Source: Gammaproteobacteria bacterium
GTDB taxonomy: Bacteria; Pseudomonadota; Gammaproteobacteria; SZUA-229
DNA: 64,000 nt
Assembly: GCA_030148865.1 (NCBI GenBank)
Contig: JASBSR010000011.1
Coordinates: forward strand, 1 to 64,000
Direction: 5' to 3'
Position numbers and translations under genes: made by a program. This document shows, in pieces, positions 25,890 through 34,613 of the stretch (the stretch's first letter is position 1; the number at the start of each line of letters is the position of its first letter). A model generated the notes under the pieces. The model did not search any database. It saw only the letters and a list, made by a program, of their open reading frames with translations, and had not been told where the DNA came from.

Positions 25890-26561
25890 TCAAAGCATGC
25901 TAAAAACAATATCGACCTGAAACTCCTGCCTGCGATCAAGCATAGCCTGCGCCGGAGCAAACGGCTGAATCTGCGTGACTGCTGCCAGAGCAGCCTCATC
26001 AAGCATCAGTGACCTGCTACTGTCAACGACTGACAGTTGATTGACACGGCCATCGGTTTCAATCGCAAAACCGACTCTTACAGTTCCCTCTCGACGCTGT
26101 CGTTTAGCCAGATAGGGATACCGCTTGTGCTCATCTATCGCTTTATGCAGCATTTCAAGCAAGGCATCTCGCTGTCCATTGTTGTTTTCTGCAACACTGC
26201 TTTTGGTGCTCTGCGACCTGGTTTGAGCAACCCGTAGCTGAGTCGTTTCGGCAGGTGCCGCTACGGTCACGGCATCAGCACTGAACGCATCATCACGGTT
26301 ACCGGCATGAATAACCGCGGGGATAACGCGTTTATTTGCCTTCGGCTTATGCACCTGCTGTTCTCTCGGCTGTTTCTTCGCCACATCGCTGGCGTGACGA
26401 GACACAGAGGTTTGCGCTGCTAGCAGATCTATCGTCAACCCTGGCACTGATTTACCCGCCACTTCCATCGGTGGTAGATAAGCAAATAATGCAGCTCCGT
26501 GCAGCAACGCGGAGACCGCGAGACTGATAGTGATGGGTAGAGATCGGGTAGCCATGCACAA
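25890..26561 (-). CDS. tonB: TonB energy-transducing protein
   Basis: A 223-residue TonB-family protein. It has one N-terminal membrane helix (I-T-I-S-L-A-V-S-A-L-L-H-G-A), a basic/proline-containing linker, and a C-terminal domain with G-T-V-R-V-G-F-A-I-E-T-D-G-R-V and F-A-P-A-Q. It lies 3 bp downstream of a TonB-dependent receptor in the cobalamin operon, so it is probably dedicated to that receptor. No exbB/exbD genes are in the window. Confidence 0.92.
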   Translation of the reverse strand: MCMATRSLPITISLAVSALLHGAALFAYLPPMEVAGKSVPGLTIDLLAAQTSVSRHASDVAKKQPREQQVHKPKANKRVIPAVIHAGNRDDAFSADAVTVAAPAETTQLRVAQTRSQSTKSSVAENNNGQRDALLEMLHKAIDEHKRYPYLAKRQRREGTVRVGFAIETDGRVNQLSVVDSSRSLMLDEAALAAVTQIQPFAPAQAMLDRRQEFQVDIVFSML

Positions 26562-26564
26562 AGT

Positions 26565-28502
26565 TTATCTGAATTGCCAGCCAGCTGTTAGCAGTATATT
26601 ACGTTCCGGCAGCGGGAATCGTGAACCGAAAGAGTTCGCATTCTCGAAGTATTCGCGATCAGTAATATTATTAATCTTTAATGCGACTTTCCAGTCCTGA
26701 ATGGTGTATCTCAGGTTGGCATCCAGCACTGTATAGCCGGCGACTTTGCTCTGCGAGTTACTATTGTCGCCGTCGAGATAATGACTACCAATATAAACCG
26801 CACCAAGATTCACACCTGTTGCATCAGTCAGCTGATAATCGAGATTGATACGCCCGGTATTAGCAGGCACACCAGAAATATCATTATTTGCAAACACACC
26901 AGAGTCGAACGTTGCGTCTGTATAAGTATAACTGGCCGAAACGTTTACGCCTGTGGTGACAAGGAAGCGCGACTCCAGTATCACGCCCTGATGCGTCGTT
27001 GGGTCGAAATTAACATTGGCTCCAAAATTACCTCCGAACGGATCTGGCGCCGAAGGATCGAATGCTATTTCGTCTTTCAGAGATAATTTGTAGATAACTA
27101 TTTTTGAATTGAGCCTTTCGTCATGATACTTAACACCGGCCTCAATTGAATCGCCGGTCTGTGGTTTTAGCTGCGTGCCGGGTGACACATACGTCTGCTC
27201 ATCAACTTTGGCAAATCGAAAATTCTGATCCAGACGACTGAACAAACTGACGTGCTCAGTCAGATCAAAGCTCACACCAAACTCTGCCACATTCACATTT
27301 TCACTCTGTTTACCATTCACAAACGATGAAGTAAGATCGTCTTCAACACTGGCATGTCTAAAACCCGCAGTGAGCTTCAGGTTTTTGCGTACGGGCAAAA
27401 CAGCCTGCACATATTCAGCCAGCATGTTCTGGTTATCAGCCGTCGTCGTCAGCTCAGAACTGTAATCGGTCGCTATCATATCAAGACCGGCCGTCAACTG
27501 CATATCACCATTCGCCAGCGGGAACACGGCTACCAGTCTGGGTGTTAACTCTGTTTGCTGCTGTTTGAGTCTACTACTGGAGGTTGCAACAAAACCCCGA
27601 AAACTCTGCTGTATGTCTCTTTCAACATCCCGGTATGTGGCCTCACCTTCAAACGACCAGGTATCGCTTAAATTATGTATTGAACCAACACGTACCACAT
27701 TAGTGTCAGTGTTAGTAAAGTCATTCAGGAAGTCAACGTAAGTCTGCCGTCTATCGACCGACAGCTCACTTGCCAGCAATGAGCCCGGCAACTGCAAATC
27801 TTCTTTTACGTGCTGCAGTTCTGCGCTGACGCTACCATTCGCGTAGCTATATTCGGTTTTAGCGAGCAAATTGGCGTAGTCAACTGCGTTGTTTTCGCGA
27901 CGATAGTTGTCCGATTGCCGAACCTCAGCTGTTAATCGATAATTAACTCCATTATCAAAAGTGTTGCCATATATTGCGCGCATACCTGCTGTGCTATATG
28001 AACCAGCCGATGCTTCCAGCAAGCCATATTCGCCCTGGGTTTTTCTGGTGATAATATTGATAACACCACCAACTGCCTGATCACCATAAAGCACACCCGC
28101 ACTACCCTGAACGATTTCGATACGCTCCACATCTTTCAGAGAAACACTATTGAGGTCGGGGTTTGAAATATCCGCATTGTTCAGGCGTCGGCCATCAACC
28201 AGTATCAGAGTGTTGGCGTTCGCACTGCTACTACTGAAGCCCCTCATGCTGACAACTGCTCGACTGCCATCTCCGAAAGTATCGACTACATAAATTGCGC
28301 CATAGCCACGAAGCACATCGACGATATACTCAGCACCTGAGGCCTGAATATCTTTCTGGGTAATGATGGTAATGCTCGCAGGGGTGGTAACCGTGCTTTG
28401 CTCGGTGCGCGCCGCACTCACCACGACACTGGGCACCTGCTCAGCAGCCATGGCAAGATTTGCAGTTAACAATACTGTACCGGAAAAAATAATACGTTTC
28501 AT
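26565..28502 (-). CDS. btuB: TonB-dependent outer-membrane receptor, BtuB-like
   Basis: A 645-residue outer-membrane receptor. A signal peptide (M-K-R-I-I-F-S-G) is followed by the plug, with I-T-I-I-T-Q-K-D-I and L-V-D-G-R-R-L-N-N, and then a beta barrel ending in a terminal aromatic (W-Q-F-R). The ATG at 28502 has a strong GGAGG site. An upstream frame to 28586 is rejected because it would run into the riboswitch leader. The cobalamin riboswitch upstream and the adenosyltransferase downstream support cobalamin or another corrinoid as the substrate. Confidence 0.92.
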   Translation of the reverse strand: MKRIIFSGTVLLTANLAMAAEQVPSVVVSAARTEQSTVTTPASITIITQKDIQASGAEYIVDVLRGYGAIYVVDTFGDGSRAVVSMRGFSSSSANANTLILVDGRRLNNADISNPDLNSVSLKDVERIEIVQGSAGVLYGDQAVGGVINIITRKTQGEYGLLEASAGSYSTAGMRAIYGNTFDNGVNYRLTAEVRQSDNYRRENNAVDYANLLAKTEYSYANGSVSAELQHVKEDLQLPGSLLASELSVDRRQTYVDFLNDFTNTDTNVVRVGSIHNLSDTWSFEGEATYRDVERDIQQSFRGFVATSSSRLKQQQTELTPRLVAVFPLANGDMQLTAGLDMIATDYSSELTTTADNQNMLAEYVQAVLPVRKNLKLTAGFRHASVEDDLTSSFVNGKQSENVNVAEFGVSFDLTEHVSLFSRLDQNFRFAKVDEQTYVSPGTQLKPQTGDSIEAGVKYHDERLNSKIVIYKLSLKDEIAFDPSAPDPFGGNFGANVNFDPTTHQGVILESRFLVTTGVNVSASYTYTDATFDSGVFANNDISGVPANTGRINLDYQLTDATGVNLGAVYIGSHYLDGDNSNSQSKVAGYTVLDANLRYTIQDWKVALKINNITDREYFENANSFGSRFPLPERNILLTAGWQFR

Positions 28503-28506
28503 AGAA

Positions 28507-28525
28507 CCTCCAGGAAAAAAGGAGG
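28507..28525 (-). promoter_or_regulatory. Shine-Dalgarno-sequestering hairpin of the btuB leader
   Basis: On the minus strand CCTCC (28525-28521), a 9-base loop and GGAGG (28511-28507) form a perfect 5-bp stem. The second arm is the btuB ribosome site 4 bases before the ATG. With the cobalamin riboswitch directly upstream, this is a plausible translational switch. Confidence 0.6.
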
Positions 28526-28589
28526 CAACGAGGAAGGTGGACACACCACAGGGCGAGGCCGACCAAACCCTGATTGCCCGCCGCAATTG

Positions 28590-28780
28590 GTTGAGTGAGC
28601 TTCAGGCCGGTCTCCGGACTCATGGTCTTTGACTATCTATCGCCTTCCCATATCGCGAGATACAGTGACATCTGATAAACAGCAACCAATTACCGTTGCG
28701 GGGGCAGTGCTGGAATCGTCGAGTAAAAACTCACCAGCTTCCCGATTATCTCTCCGAGGAGAGCACCTGAAGCAGTCTGT
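28590..28780 (-). ncRNA. Cobalamin riboswitch
   Basis: The minus strand carries the conserved core in the right order: GGGAA with GGTG (around 28731-28743), then CACTGCCCCCGCAACGGTAA (28691-28710), and a B12-box-like AGTCCGGAGACCGGCC (about 28606-28621). This is the established adenosyl/cobalamin aptamer. It precedes btuB-tonB-adenosyltransferase, and cobalamin binding would normally reduce their expression. Confidence 0.93.
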
Positions 28781-28786
28781 GGCCAG

Positions 28787-28792
28787 ATTATA
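28787..28792 (-). promoter_or_regulatory. -10 element of the btuB leader
   Basis: A perfect TATAAT lies just upstream of the riboswitch on the minus strand. The start of transcription would fall near 28780. The matching -35 region (TGGTAG, 17 bases upstream) is weak. Confidence 0.55.
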
Positions 28793-29030
28793 TAGAAAAG
28801 CCATATCCACTACCAGCAAACGACGCCAACACGTGATCTCACCACACCCAGCTATTCGCATTCCCTGCATCACTATGAATTGATGAATTGAATTCACCGC
28901 AGCCAGCACTATTTCGGCCATAAATCTGTACAATGGCTCACACCATTCGCAAAGCTGAACTTCGCTGCGCGATAATAGTCTTCTAGAGCGCTGCACTATT
29001 CACAGACCTGTAACGGGAAACTTTGCTGTT
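28793..29030. other. Divergent promoter region of the cobalamin and Bat operons
   Basis: No gene was found in this 240-bp stretch. It should contain the promoter of the moxR operon (plus strand) but no clear -35/-10 pair was identified. TACAAT near 28928 is a weak candidate. Confidence 0.3.
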
Positions 29031-30011
29031 ATGTCAACGCAATCTGCCATTCAGACGCTCAAACAACACGTCCAGAATCACATTATCGGCCAGGACACGC
29101 TGATCGACCGCATGCTCATCGCTCTGCTCGCGGATGGCCACCTGCTGGTCGAAGGCGCCCCCGGGCTGGCCAAGACCAGGGCGATCAAAGTACTAAGCGA
29201 GGGCATCAAAAGCAATTTTCATCGTATCCAGTTCACCCCCGATCTGTTGCCTGCGGATCTCACCGGCACCGAAGTCTACCGACCGCAAGATGGCAGTTTC
29301 AACTTTCAGCAGGGGCCCCTGTTTCATAATCTGGTGCTCGCTGACGAAATCAACCGCGCCCCGGCCAAGGTGCAGTCGGCCCTGCTTGAAGCCATGGCCG
29401 AACGTCAGATCACGGTCGGCAAAATCACCTACCCCCTGCCGCGGCTGTTCATGGTAATGGCGACACAGAATCCGATCGAACAGGAAGGCACCTACCCCCT
29501 ACCTGAAGCCCAGCTCGATCGTTTTTTGATGCACGTCAGCATCGGCTACCCCGACGCCAGCGCCGAGCGCAACATTCTGGGTCTGGCGCTGGCCGAAGCC
29601 CTCAGCGAAGACCGCGAATCCGATGCTCAGGAAATTATGCCGGTCGAGAAAATCGACCAGCACAGTATTTTCAGCGCGCGCCGCGAAGTTCTACAATTGC
29701 ACATGGCCGAAAATTTGCAGCAGTACTTATTGCAAATGGTGCTGGCAACCCGCCATCCCGCCGCCTATGGCGATGATCTGGCACAGTGGTCGCTCTACGG
29801 TGCCAGTCCGCGCGCCACCATCGCACTCGATCGTTGTGCCCGTGCTCACGCCTGGCTGGCAGGACGCGATTTTGTCGGGCCGGAAGATATCCAGTCCATC
29901 GCCTTTGACGTACTGCGCCATCGCATTATTCTGAGCTACGAAGCCGAAGCCGAAGGCGTGACGCCAGATACCTTTATCAGAGAGTTGATCTCACGCATCG
30001 CCGTGCCATAA
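29031..30011 (+). CDS. MoxR-family AAA+ ATPase
   Basis: A 326-residue AAA+ ATPase of the MoxR group. Walker A is G-A-P-G-L-A-K-T, Walker B L-V-L-A-D-E-I-N-R-A, and sensor 1 is in M-A-T-Q-N-P-I-E-Q-E-G-T. MoxR proteins act as chaperones for von Willebrand proteins encoded beside them, and those genes follow here. It opens the Bat operon. Confidence 0.95.
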   Translation: MSTQSAIQTLKQHVQNHIIGQDTLIDRMLIALLADGHLLVEGAPGLAKTRAIKVLSEGIKSNFHRIQFTPDLLPADLTGTEVYRPQDGSFNFQQGPLFHNLVLADEINRAPAKVQSALLEAMAERQITVGKITYPLPRLFMVMATQNPIEQEGTYPLPEAQLDRFLMHVSIGYPDASAERNILGLALAEALSEDRESDAQEIMPVEKIDQHSIFSARREVLQLHMAENLQQYLLQMVLATRHPAAYGDDLAQWSLYGASPRATIALDRCARAHAWLAGRDFVGPEDIQSIAFDVLRHRIILSYEAEAEGVTPDTFIRELISRIAVP

Positions 30012-30020
30012 TATTTATTA

Positions 30021-30162
30021 GCCACAGAGACGCAGAGTGCACAAAAACTTTCAGTTTAAAAACAAATATAGGAATAAGACGCGAGCATACGCCTGAGCCA
30101 GCGACACAACAGTACCAACAGAGTTTCAACATAAAAACTATTTTTCACCTGATCTCTGTGGC
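30021..30162. repeat. Inverted element inside the Bat operon
   Basis: GCCACAGAGA (30021-30030) is repeated inverted as TCTCTGTGGC (30153-30162), a perfect 10-bp match with further partial similarity outward. The element fills most of the 174-bp gap between moxR and the DUF58 gene. Related single arms are at 23937 and perhaps 20336. Confidence 0.65.
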
Positions 30163-30185
30163 AATAATGTTACCTATCGAACAAT

Positions 30186-31166
30186 ATGCAGCAGCCTGAA
30201 GCGACCGACAACATCACCACCGTCAGTGCACAATCACTGATTCGTCTGCGTCAGCAGGCTGCACAACTGCCTTTAACCAGCGGCAGGATTCACGCCAAAC
30301 AGGGCGGGGCCTATCAGTCATCGTTCAAGGGTCGCGGCATGGAGTTCGAAGAATCACGTATCTATCTACCGGGTGACGATATCCGCAACATGGACTGGCG
30401 CGTGACAGCACGTACCGGCACCGCACACACCAAAGTCTTCGCCGAAGAACGCGAACGCCCCGTGCTGTTCTGGCTCGATCTCAACAACCCGATGTTTTTT
30501 GCCACCCGCGGTGCTTTTAAATCTGTTGTCGCCGCACAAGCAGCCAGTTTACTGGCGTGGAGTGCCTGCACGCGCAATGATCGCCTCGGTGCGCTGATAT
30601 TTTCCAGTGACGAACACACCGAGATCCGACCCCGCCGTGGCAAAGCCGCCGTACTCGACTTTATCGGCCGTACCTGTGAACACAGTGCCTGGCAACAACG
30701 CACGCAACAACCACGCAATATGGAGCGGGCCATGGCGCGTTTGCGCAAAGTCGCCCACCCCGGTAGTTTAATTTTTATGCTGAGTGATTTTCGAGATAAC
30801 CTGGGCAACACCATCAATGGCGCAGCCCGCTCGCATTTAATCAACACCGCTCGCCACAATGATGTCGTGCTGGTACATATTTACGACCCCCTCGAAACCT
30901 CACTCCCCAAAACCGGTCGCTATCGACTTAGTGACAGCAGACGTGAAATCGAGATCAACACCGGGTCAGCAAAACTGCGCAACGACTATCAGCAGCGCTT
31001 CAGCGCTCACCAGGATGCGCTGCAAAAGCTTTGCCAGCAACAGCGTATGTATTTATTACCTATGAGCACTGAAGACAGCGTATTAGCCAGCTTGCAACGC
31101 GGGCTTGGCGTCCGCACACAGACACACACTCAGTACCGCGCCGGGCCTTCGTCCGGTTCTGCCTGA
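30186..31166 (+). CDS. DUF58 domain protein of the Bat operon
   Basis: A 326-residue protein with the DUF58 motif Y-L-P-G-D-D-I-R-N-M-D-W-R-V-T-A-R. These proteins have a von Willebrand-like fold and accompany MoxR. There is no signal peptide or membrane helix. It lies 5 bp before the DUF4381 gene. Confidence 0.92.
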   Translation: MQQPEATDNITTVSAQSLIRLRQQAAQLPLTSGRIHAKQGGAYQSSFKGRGMEFEESRIYLPGDDIRNMDWRVTARTGTAHTKVFAEERERPVLFWLDLNNPMFFATRGAFKSVVAAQAASLLAWSACTRNDRLGALIFSSDEHTEIRPRRGKAAVLDFIGRTCEHSAWQQRTQQPRNMERAMARLRKVAHPGSLIFMLSDFRDNLGNTINGAARSHLINTARHNDVVLVHIYDPLETSLPKTGRYRLSDSRREIEINTGSAKLRNDYQQRFSAHQDALQKLCQQQRMYLLPMSTEDSVLASLQRGLGVRTQTHTQYRAGPSSGSA

Positions 31167-31171
31167 CCACC

Positions 31172-31708
31172 ATGAATCCGGGCTCAGCACCGTTACCGCT
31201 ACGTGACATTCACCTGCCCGAGGCCATATCCTGGTGGCCACCGGCACCCGGCTGGTGGTTATTATTATTTCTTGTTTGCCTGCTGGGGTTTATTGTGTGG
31301 CGCCTGATCAGGCATCGGCAAAAACAACACCGACTGCGCGCCAGTCTGCAGGCACTGGCCGACATTCGCACTCACTACGGCGAACACGAAAACAACGCTG
31401 TGCTATTACGCGAGCTTTCGGTCCTGTTGCGTCGTGCCTGCATCACGTTTTACCCACGAGCAATCACTGCCAGTCTTACCGGACAATCATGGCTGGCATT
31501 TCTCGATGCGAGTAGTCCGCATGCTGAATTTGTTCACGGTTGTGGCAAACCACTGGCGACTGCGCCCTATTTGCCCAATAACGCAGATATTGAAATCGAT
31601 GCCACGGCCCTGCTCGACCTCTGCGAAACCTGGTTGCGCGCACAGCCGTACCAAACAGCAGCGACTACGGTGAACACAAAACCTGTAACCACAGGAGCAG
31701 AATCTTGA
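31172..31708 (+). CDS. DUF4381 membrane protein of the Bat operon
   Basis: A 178-residue protein with a single membrane helix near residues 25-45 after the phrase P-E-A-I-S-W-W-P-P-A-P-G-W-W, typical of DUF4381. The C-terminal soluble part has L-R-R-A-C-I-T-F-Y-P. It overlaps the next gene by 4 bp. Known only as a companion of MoxR/Bat genes. Confidence 0.88.
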   Translation: MNPGSAPLPLRDIHLPEAISWWPPAPGWWLLLFLVCLLGFIVWRLIRHRQKQHRLRASLQALADIRTHYGEHENNAVLLRELSVLLRRACITFYPRAITASLTGQSWLAFLDASSPHAEFVHGCGKPLATAPYLPNNADIEIDATALLDLCETWLRAQPYQTAATTVNTKPVTTGAES

Positions 31709-32646
31709 TCGAGTTCCAGTGGCCTTTGGTGTTTTACTTTCTGCCACTACCACTACTGCTGCGTTGGCTGCTGCCTCGCGCAAACACTGCCAGCGATGCT
31801 GCTTTACGCGTGCCCTACTTGAATGATTTCGAGCTCGGTACGGCTCAGAATAAACGTGCTGGCACACGCTTTTTTGCATTATTCATATATATTCTTGCCT
31901 GGTCGTGCCTGCTGACTGCTGCCGCACGTCCACAATGGACAGGTGATGCTATCGAACTGCCGGTAAGTGGGCGTGACCTGATGCTGGCGATTGATTTATC
32001 AGAAAGCATGCAACAAAGCTTCACCTATAACTTTCGCAGCATCACCAAACTCGATGCCACTAAAGCCGTCGCAGGCAGTTTTATTGATAACCGTATTGGC
32101 GACCGCATTGGTTTAATTTTGTTTGGTGAGCAGGCTTACGTGCAGGCACCACTAACGTTTGATCGCGCGACGGTCAAAACTTTATTGCAGGAAGCCGTGA
32201 CCGGGCTCGCCGGTCAGGCCACCGCCATCGGTGATGCTATCGGCCTGGCGGTAAAACGTCTCGAAAACACCGTCAGCGACGACCGTGTGTTAATTTTACT
32301 CACCGACGGCGTCAGTAACGCCGGTGAAATCAGTCCAGAACGCGCTGCCGAACTCGCGGCACGCAAACATTTAAAAATTCATACCATTGGAATTGGCCCA
32401 CGCGGTAGTCGTGACCTGAATGAAACCACCTTACGCGATGTAGCAAAAATAACCGGTGGCACGTATTTTCGCGCACACAATGTCGAGGAACTGCAACAGA
32501 TATACCAGATCATCGACAAACTCGAACCTGTGGTGCGTGACAGTCGCAGCTACCGCCCCACCTGGGCACTATTTTACTGGCCGCTGGCTGCCGCACTGGC
32601 GCTCGCCGCGCTGCTGGGTAGCTTAAGACAGCGGGGCTGGGCGTGA
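31705..32646 (+). CDS. batA: BatA-like von Willebrand factor A protein
   Basis: A 313-residue membrane protein. Two N-terminal helices precede a VWA domain with the metal site D-L-S-E-S-M and L-L-T-D-G-V-S-N-A-G; a last helix lies at the C-terminus. The start is TTG at 31705, with AGGAG upstream and a 4-bp overlap with the DUF4381 stop. It overlaps the next gene by GTGA. Bat proteins are linked to oxidative or periplasmic stress tolerance, although their action is poorly defined. Confidence 0.9.
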   Translation: MIEFQWPLVFYFLPLPLLLRWLLPRANTASDAALRVPYLNDFELGTAQNKRAGTRFFALFIYILAWSCLLTAAARPQWTGDAIELPVSGRDLMLAIDLSESMQQSFTYNFRSITKLDATKAVAGSFIDNRIGDRIGLILFGEQAYVQAPLTFDRATVKTLLQEAVTGLAGQATAIGDAIGLAVKRLENTVSDDRVLILLTDGVSNAGEISPERAAELAARKHLKIHTIGIGPRGSRDLNETTLRDVAKITGGTYFRAHNVEELQQIYQIIDKLEPVVRDSRSYRPTWALFYWPLAAALALAALLGSLRQRGWA

Positions 32647-34613
32647 ACGAAGTTATCCACAAACTACAGTTTGTCCGCCCGGAATGGTTTTATGCGTTTA
32701 TTCCGTTGACGTTATACATTGTTTACGCGTTGCGTCGCAAACGCCGCAGCCGCAGCTGGCGGCACGCCTGTGACCCCGCATTGCTACCGCACGTACTCAG
32801 CGACACCAGGCTCAGGCACAGTTACTGGCCATTGTTTCTCGCCAGCCTGGTGACCAGTCTGGCGCTTACTGCAATGGCAGGGCCAGTGTTTCACAAACTG
32901 CCACAACCGGTGTTTCGTGAAACCTCATCGCTGATAATAGCGCTCGATGTTTCACAATCCATGGACGCGACAGACATCAAACCATCCCGTCTCGATCGCG
33001 CCAAACTCAAGTTGCTGGATATTTTAAAAATGCGGGCCGGCGGCCAGACCGCCCTGCTGATTTACGCTGCCGATGCCTTCACTGTCACGCCGTTGACTGA
33101 CGATACAGCGACCATTGCCAATTTGGTACCGGCCCTCGAAACCGCGCTAATGCCGGCACAGGGTAGCCGCGCCGATAAAGCCATTGCCAAAGCGGTGGCC
33201 CTGCTGCACCAGTCGGGTGCCAGCAAGGGCGACATCCTGATACTCACCGACGGTCTGCACGCCAGCGACCTCGATGCCATCAAAAATCTACCGGACAAAG
33301 GTATTCGTTTATCGATACTGGGTTTTGGCACTCCCCACGGCGGCCCAATTCCTCGCGCTGGCGGGTTTTTAAAAGATCGCAATGGCGCAATTGTGATTCC
33401 AAAATTGCAACCAGGGCTGTTACGCTCTGCCGCCAGGTTCGGTGGCGGTCTGTATCTGAACATGCAGGCCGGCGATTCCGACACACAACGTCTGAGCAAA
33501 TTATTCAACAGCCAGCGCAGTCGCCAGGACAGCCAGGCCACTGAACTCACCGCTGACGTCTGGCGTGAAGAAGGCCCGTGGTTGTTATTGCTGGCGATAC
33601 CACTGGCCGCACTCGGCATGCGTCGCGGCTGGCTGGCGTCTTTTATATGTGTCATTCTCGTCGCACAACTCACCAGCCAGCCGGTTTATGCCGATACTGG
33701 CAGTGCTGACAAAGCTACCGGATCTGTTGCAACACCGGCTGATCGCCAGACCAGAAATACGCGTAGCCTGTTCGACAGACTTAAACTGGACACACAATTT
33801 CTCTGGCAACGTCCTGATCAAAAAGCGGCCGAAGCTCTCAAAAATGGTGACACCAAATCTGCCGCCGAACTGTTTCAGCAACCTGAATGGAAAGCCGTGG
33901 CGCAGTATCGCGCTGGTGAATATGACAAAGCGGCAAAAAACCTTGAAACTTTACAAACCGGCGACACCTTATATAACCGCGGCAACGCACTCGCCCACCA
34001 GCAACGATACCAGGATGCCATCGCCGCCTATGATCAGGCCTTAAAACTCAGTCCCGACAACAAAGACGCGAAATTTAATCGTGATCTGGTCGCCAGGGCA
34101 TGGCAACAACAGCAGCAGCAAAACAGCTCACAGAATCAGCAGAACGATCAACAGCAGAACCAGAAAAACCCTGATCAGCAGCAACCGCAATCATCGGCCG
34201 AACAAAATTCACCTCAGAAATCTCAACAGAACCAGCAACAGTCAGGTAACAAAACGCAAAACCAGCATCAGGGCAACGAGCAGCCACAGAAGCAAAATCA
34301 GCAGCAGGCTCCGTCACAAAAGAATAAACAAAGCAATTCTGAACAGGCCGAAAAGTCACCCGAAAGCGAGCAGGAAAAAAATAACCCGCGCGCCGCGCAG
34401 GAGCCGTCTGATAAAGACCCGACTGACGCCGAAGCTGCAAAACAGCAACCGCAGGCAGATCTGAAAGACCAGGCCAATGCCAGTGAAGATGATCGGGCTG
34501 CCGAGCAGTGGTTACGCCGCATCCCCGATGACCCCGGCGGCCTGCTGCGACGCAAATTTATTTATCAATACGGTCAACTGCCGAATCAGGTCGAGGAAGA
34601 ACAGCCATGGTAA
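32643..34613 (+). CDS. BatB/BatC fusion: VWA domain, TPR and glutamine-rich tail
   Basis: A 656-residue protein started by GTG. Residues 1-80 hold membrane helices; the VWA domain has L-D-V-S-Q-S-M-D as metal site. Another helix lies near 310-345. TPR motifs follow (Y-N-R-G-N-A-L-A-H-Q-Q and A-Y-D-Q-A-L-K-L-S-P). Residues about 485-620 are a low-complexity Gln/Asn/Lys-rich region. The last 40 residues (A-E-Q-W-L-R-R-I-P-D-D-P-G-G-L-L) are conserved in the family. So BatB and BatC are fused. It overlaps batD by 7 bp. Confidence 0.9.
   Translation: MNEVIHKLQFVRPEWFYAFIPLTLYIVYALRRKRRSRSWRHACDPALLPHVLSDTRLRHSYWPLFLASLVTSLALTAMAGPVFHKLPQPVFRETSSLIIALDVSQSMDATDIKPSRLDRAKLKLLDILKMRAGGQTALLIYAADAFTVTPLTDDTATIANLVPALETALMPAQGSRADKAIAKAVALLHQSGASKGDILILTDGLHASDLDAIKNLPDKGIRLSILGFGTPHGGPIPRAGGFLKDRNGAIVIPKLQPGLLRSAARFGGGLYLNMQAGDSDTQRLSKLFNSQRSRQDSQATELTADVWREEGPWLLLLAIPLAALGMRRGWLASFICVILVAQLTSQPVYADTGSADKATGSVATPADRQTRNTRSLFDRLKLDTQFLWQRPDQKAAEALKNGDTKSAAELFQQPEWKAVAQYRAGEYDKAAKNLETLQTGDTLYNRGNALAHQQRYQDAIAAYDQALKLSPDNKDAKFNRDLVARAWQQQQQQNSSQNQQNDQQQNQKNPDQQQPQSSAEQNSPQKSQQNQQQSGNKTQNQHQGNEQPQKQNQQQAPSQKNKQSNSEQAEKSPESEQEKNNPRAAQEPSDKDPTDAEAAKQQPQADLKDQANASEDDRAAEQWLRRIPDDPGGLLRRKFIYQYGQLPNQVEEEQPW

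Noticed and set aside
30362-30859. 165-codon frame antisense to the DUF58 gene
   Set aside because: A shadow of a strongly supported gene, Arg/Ser-rich in the way antisense frames usually are.
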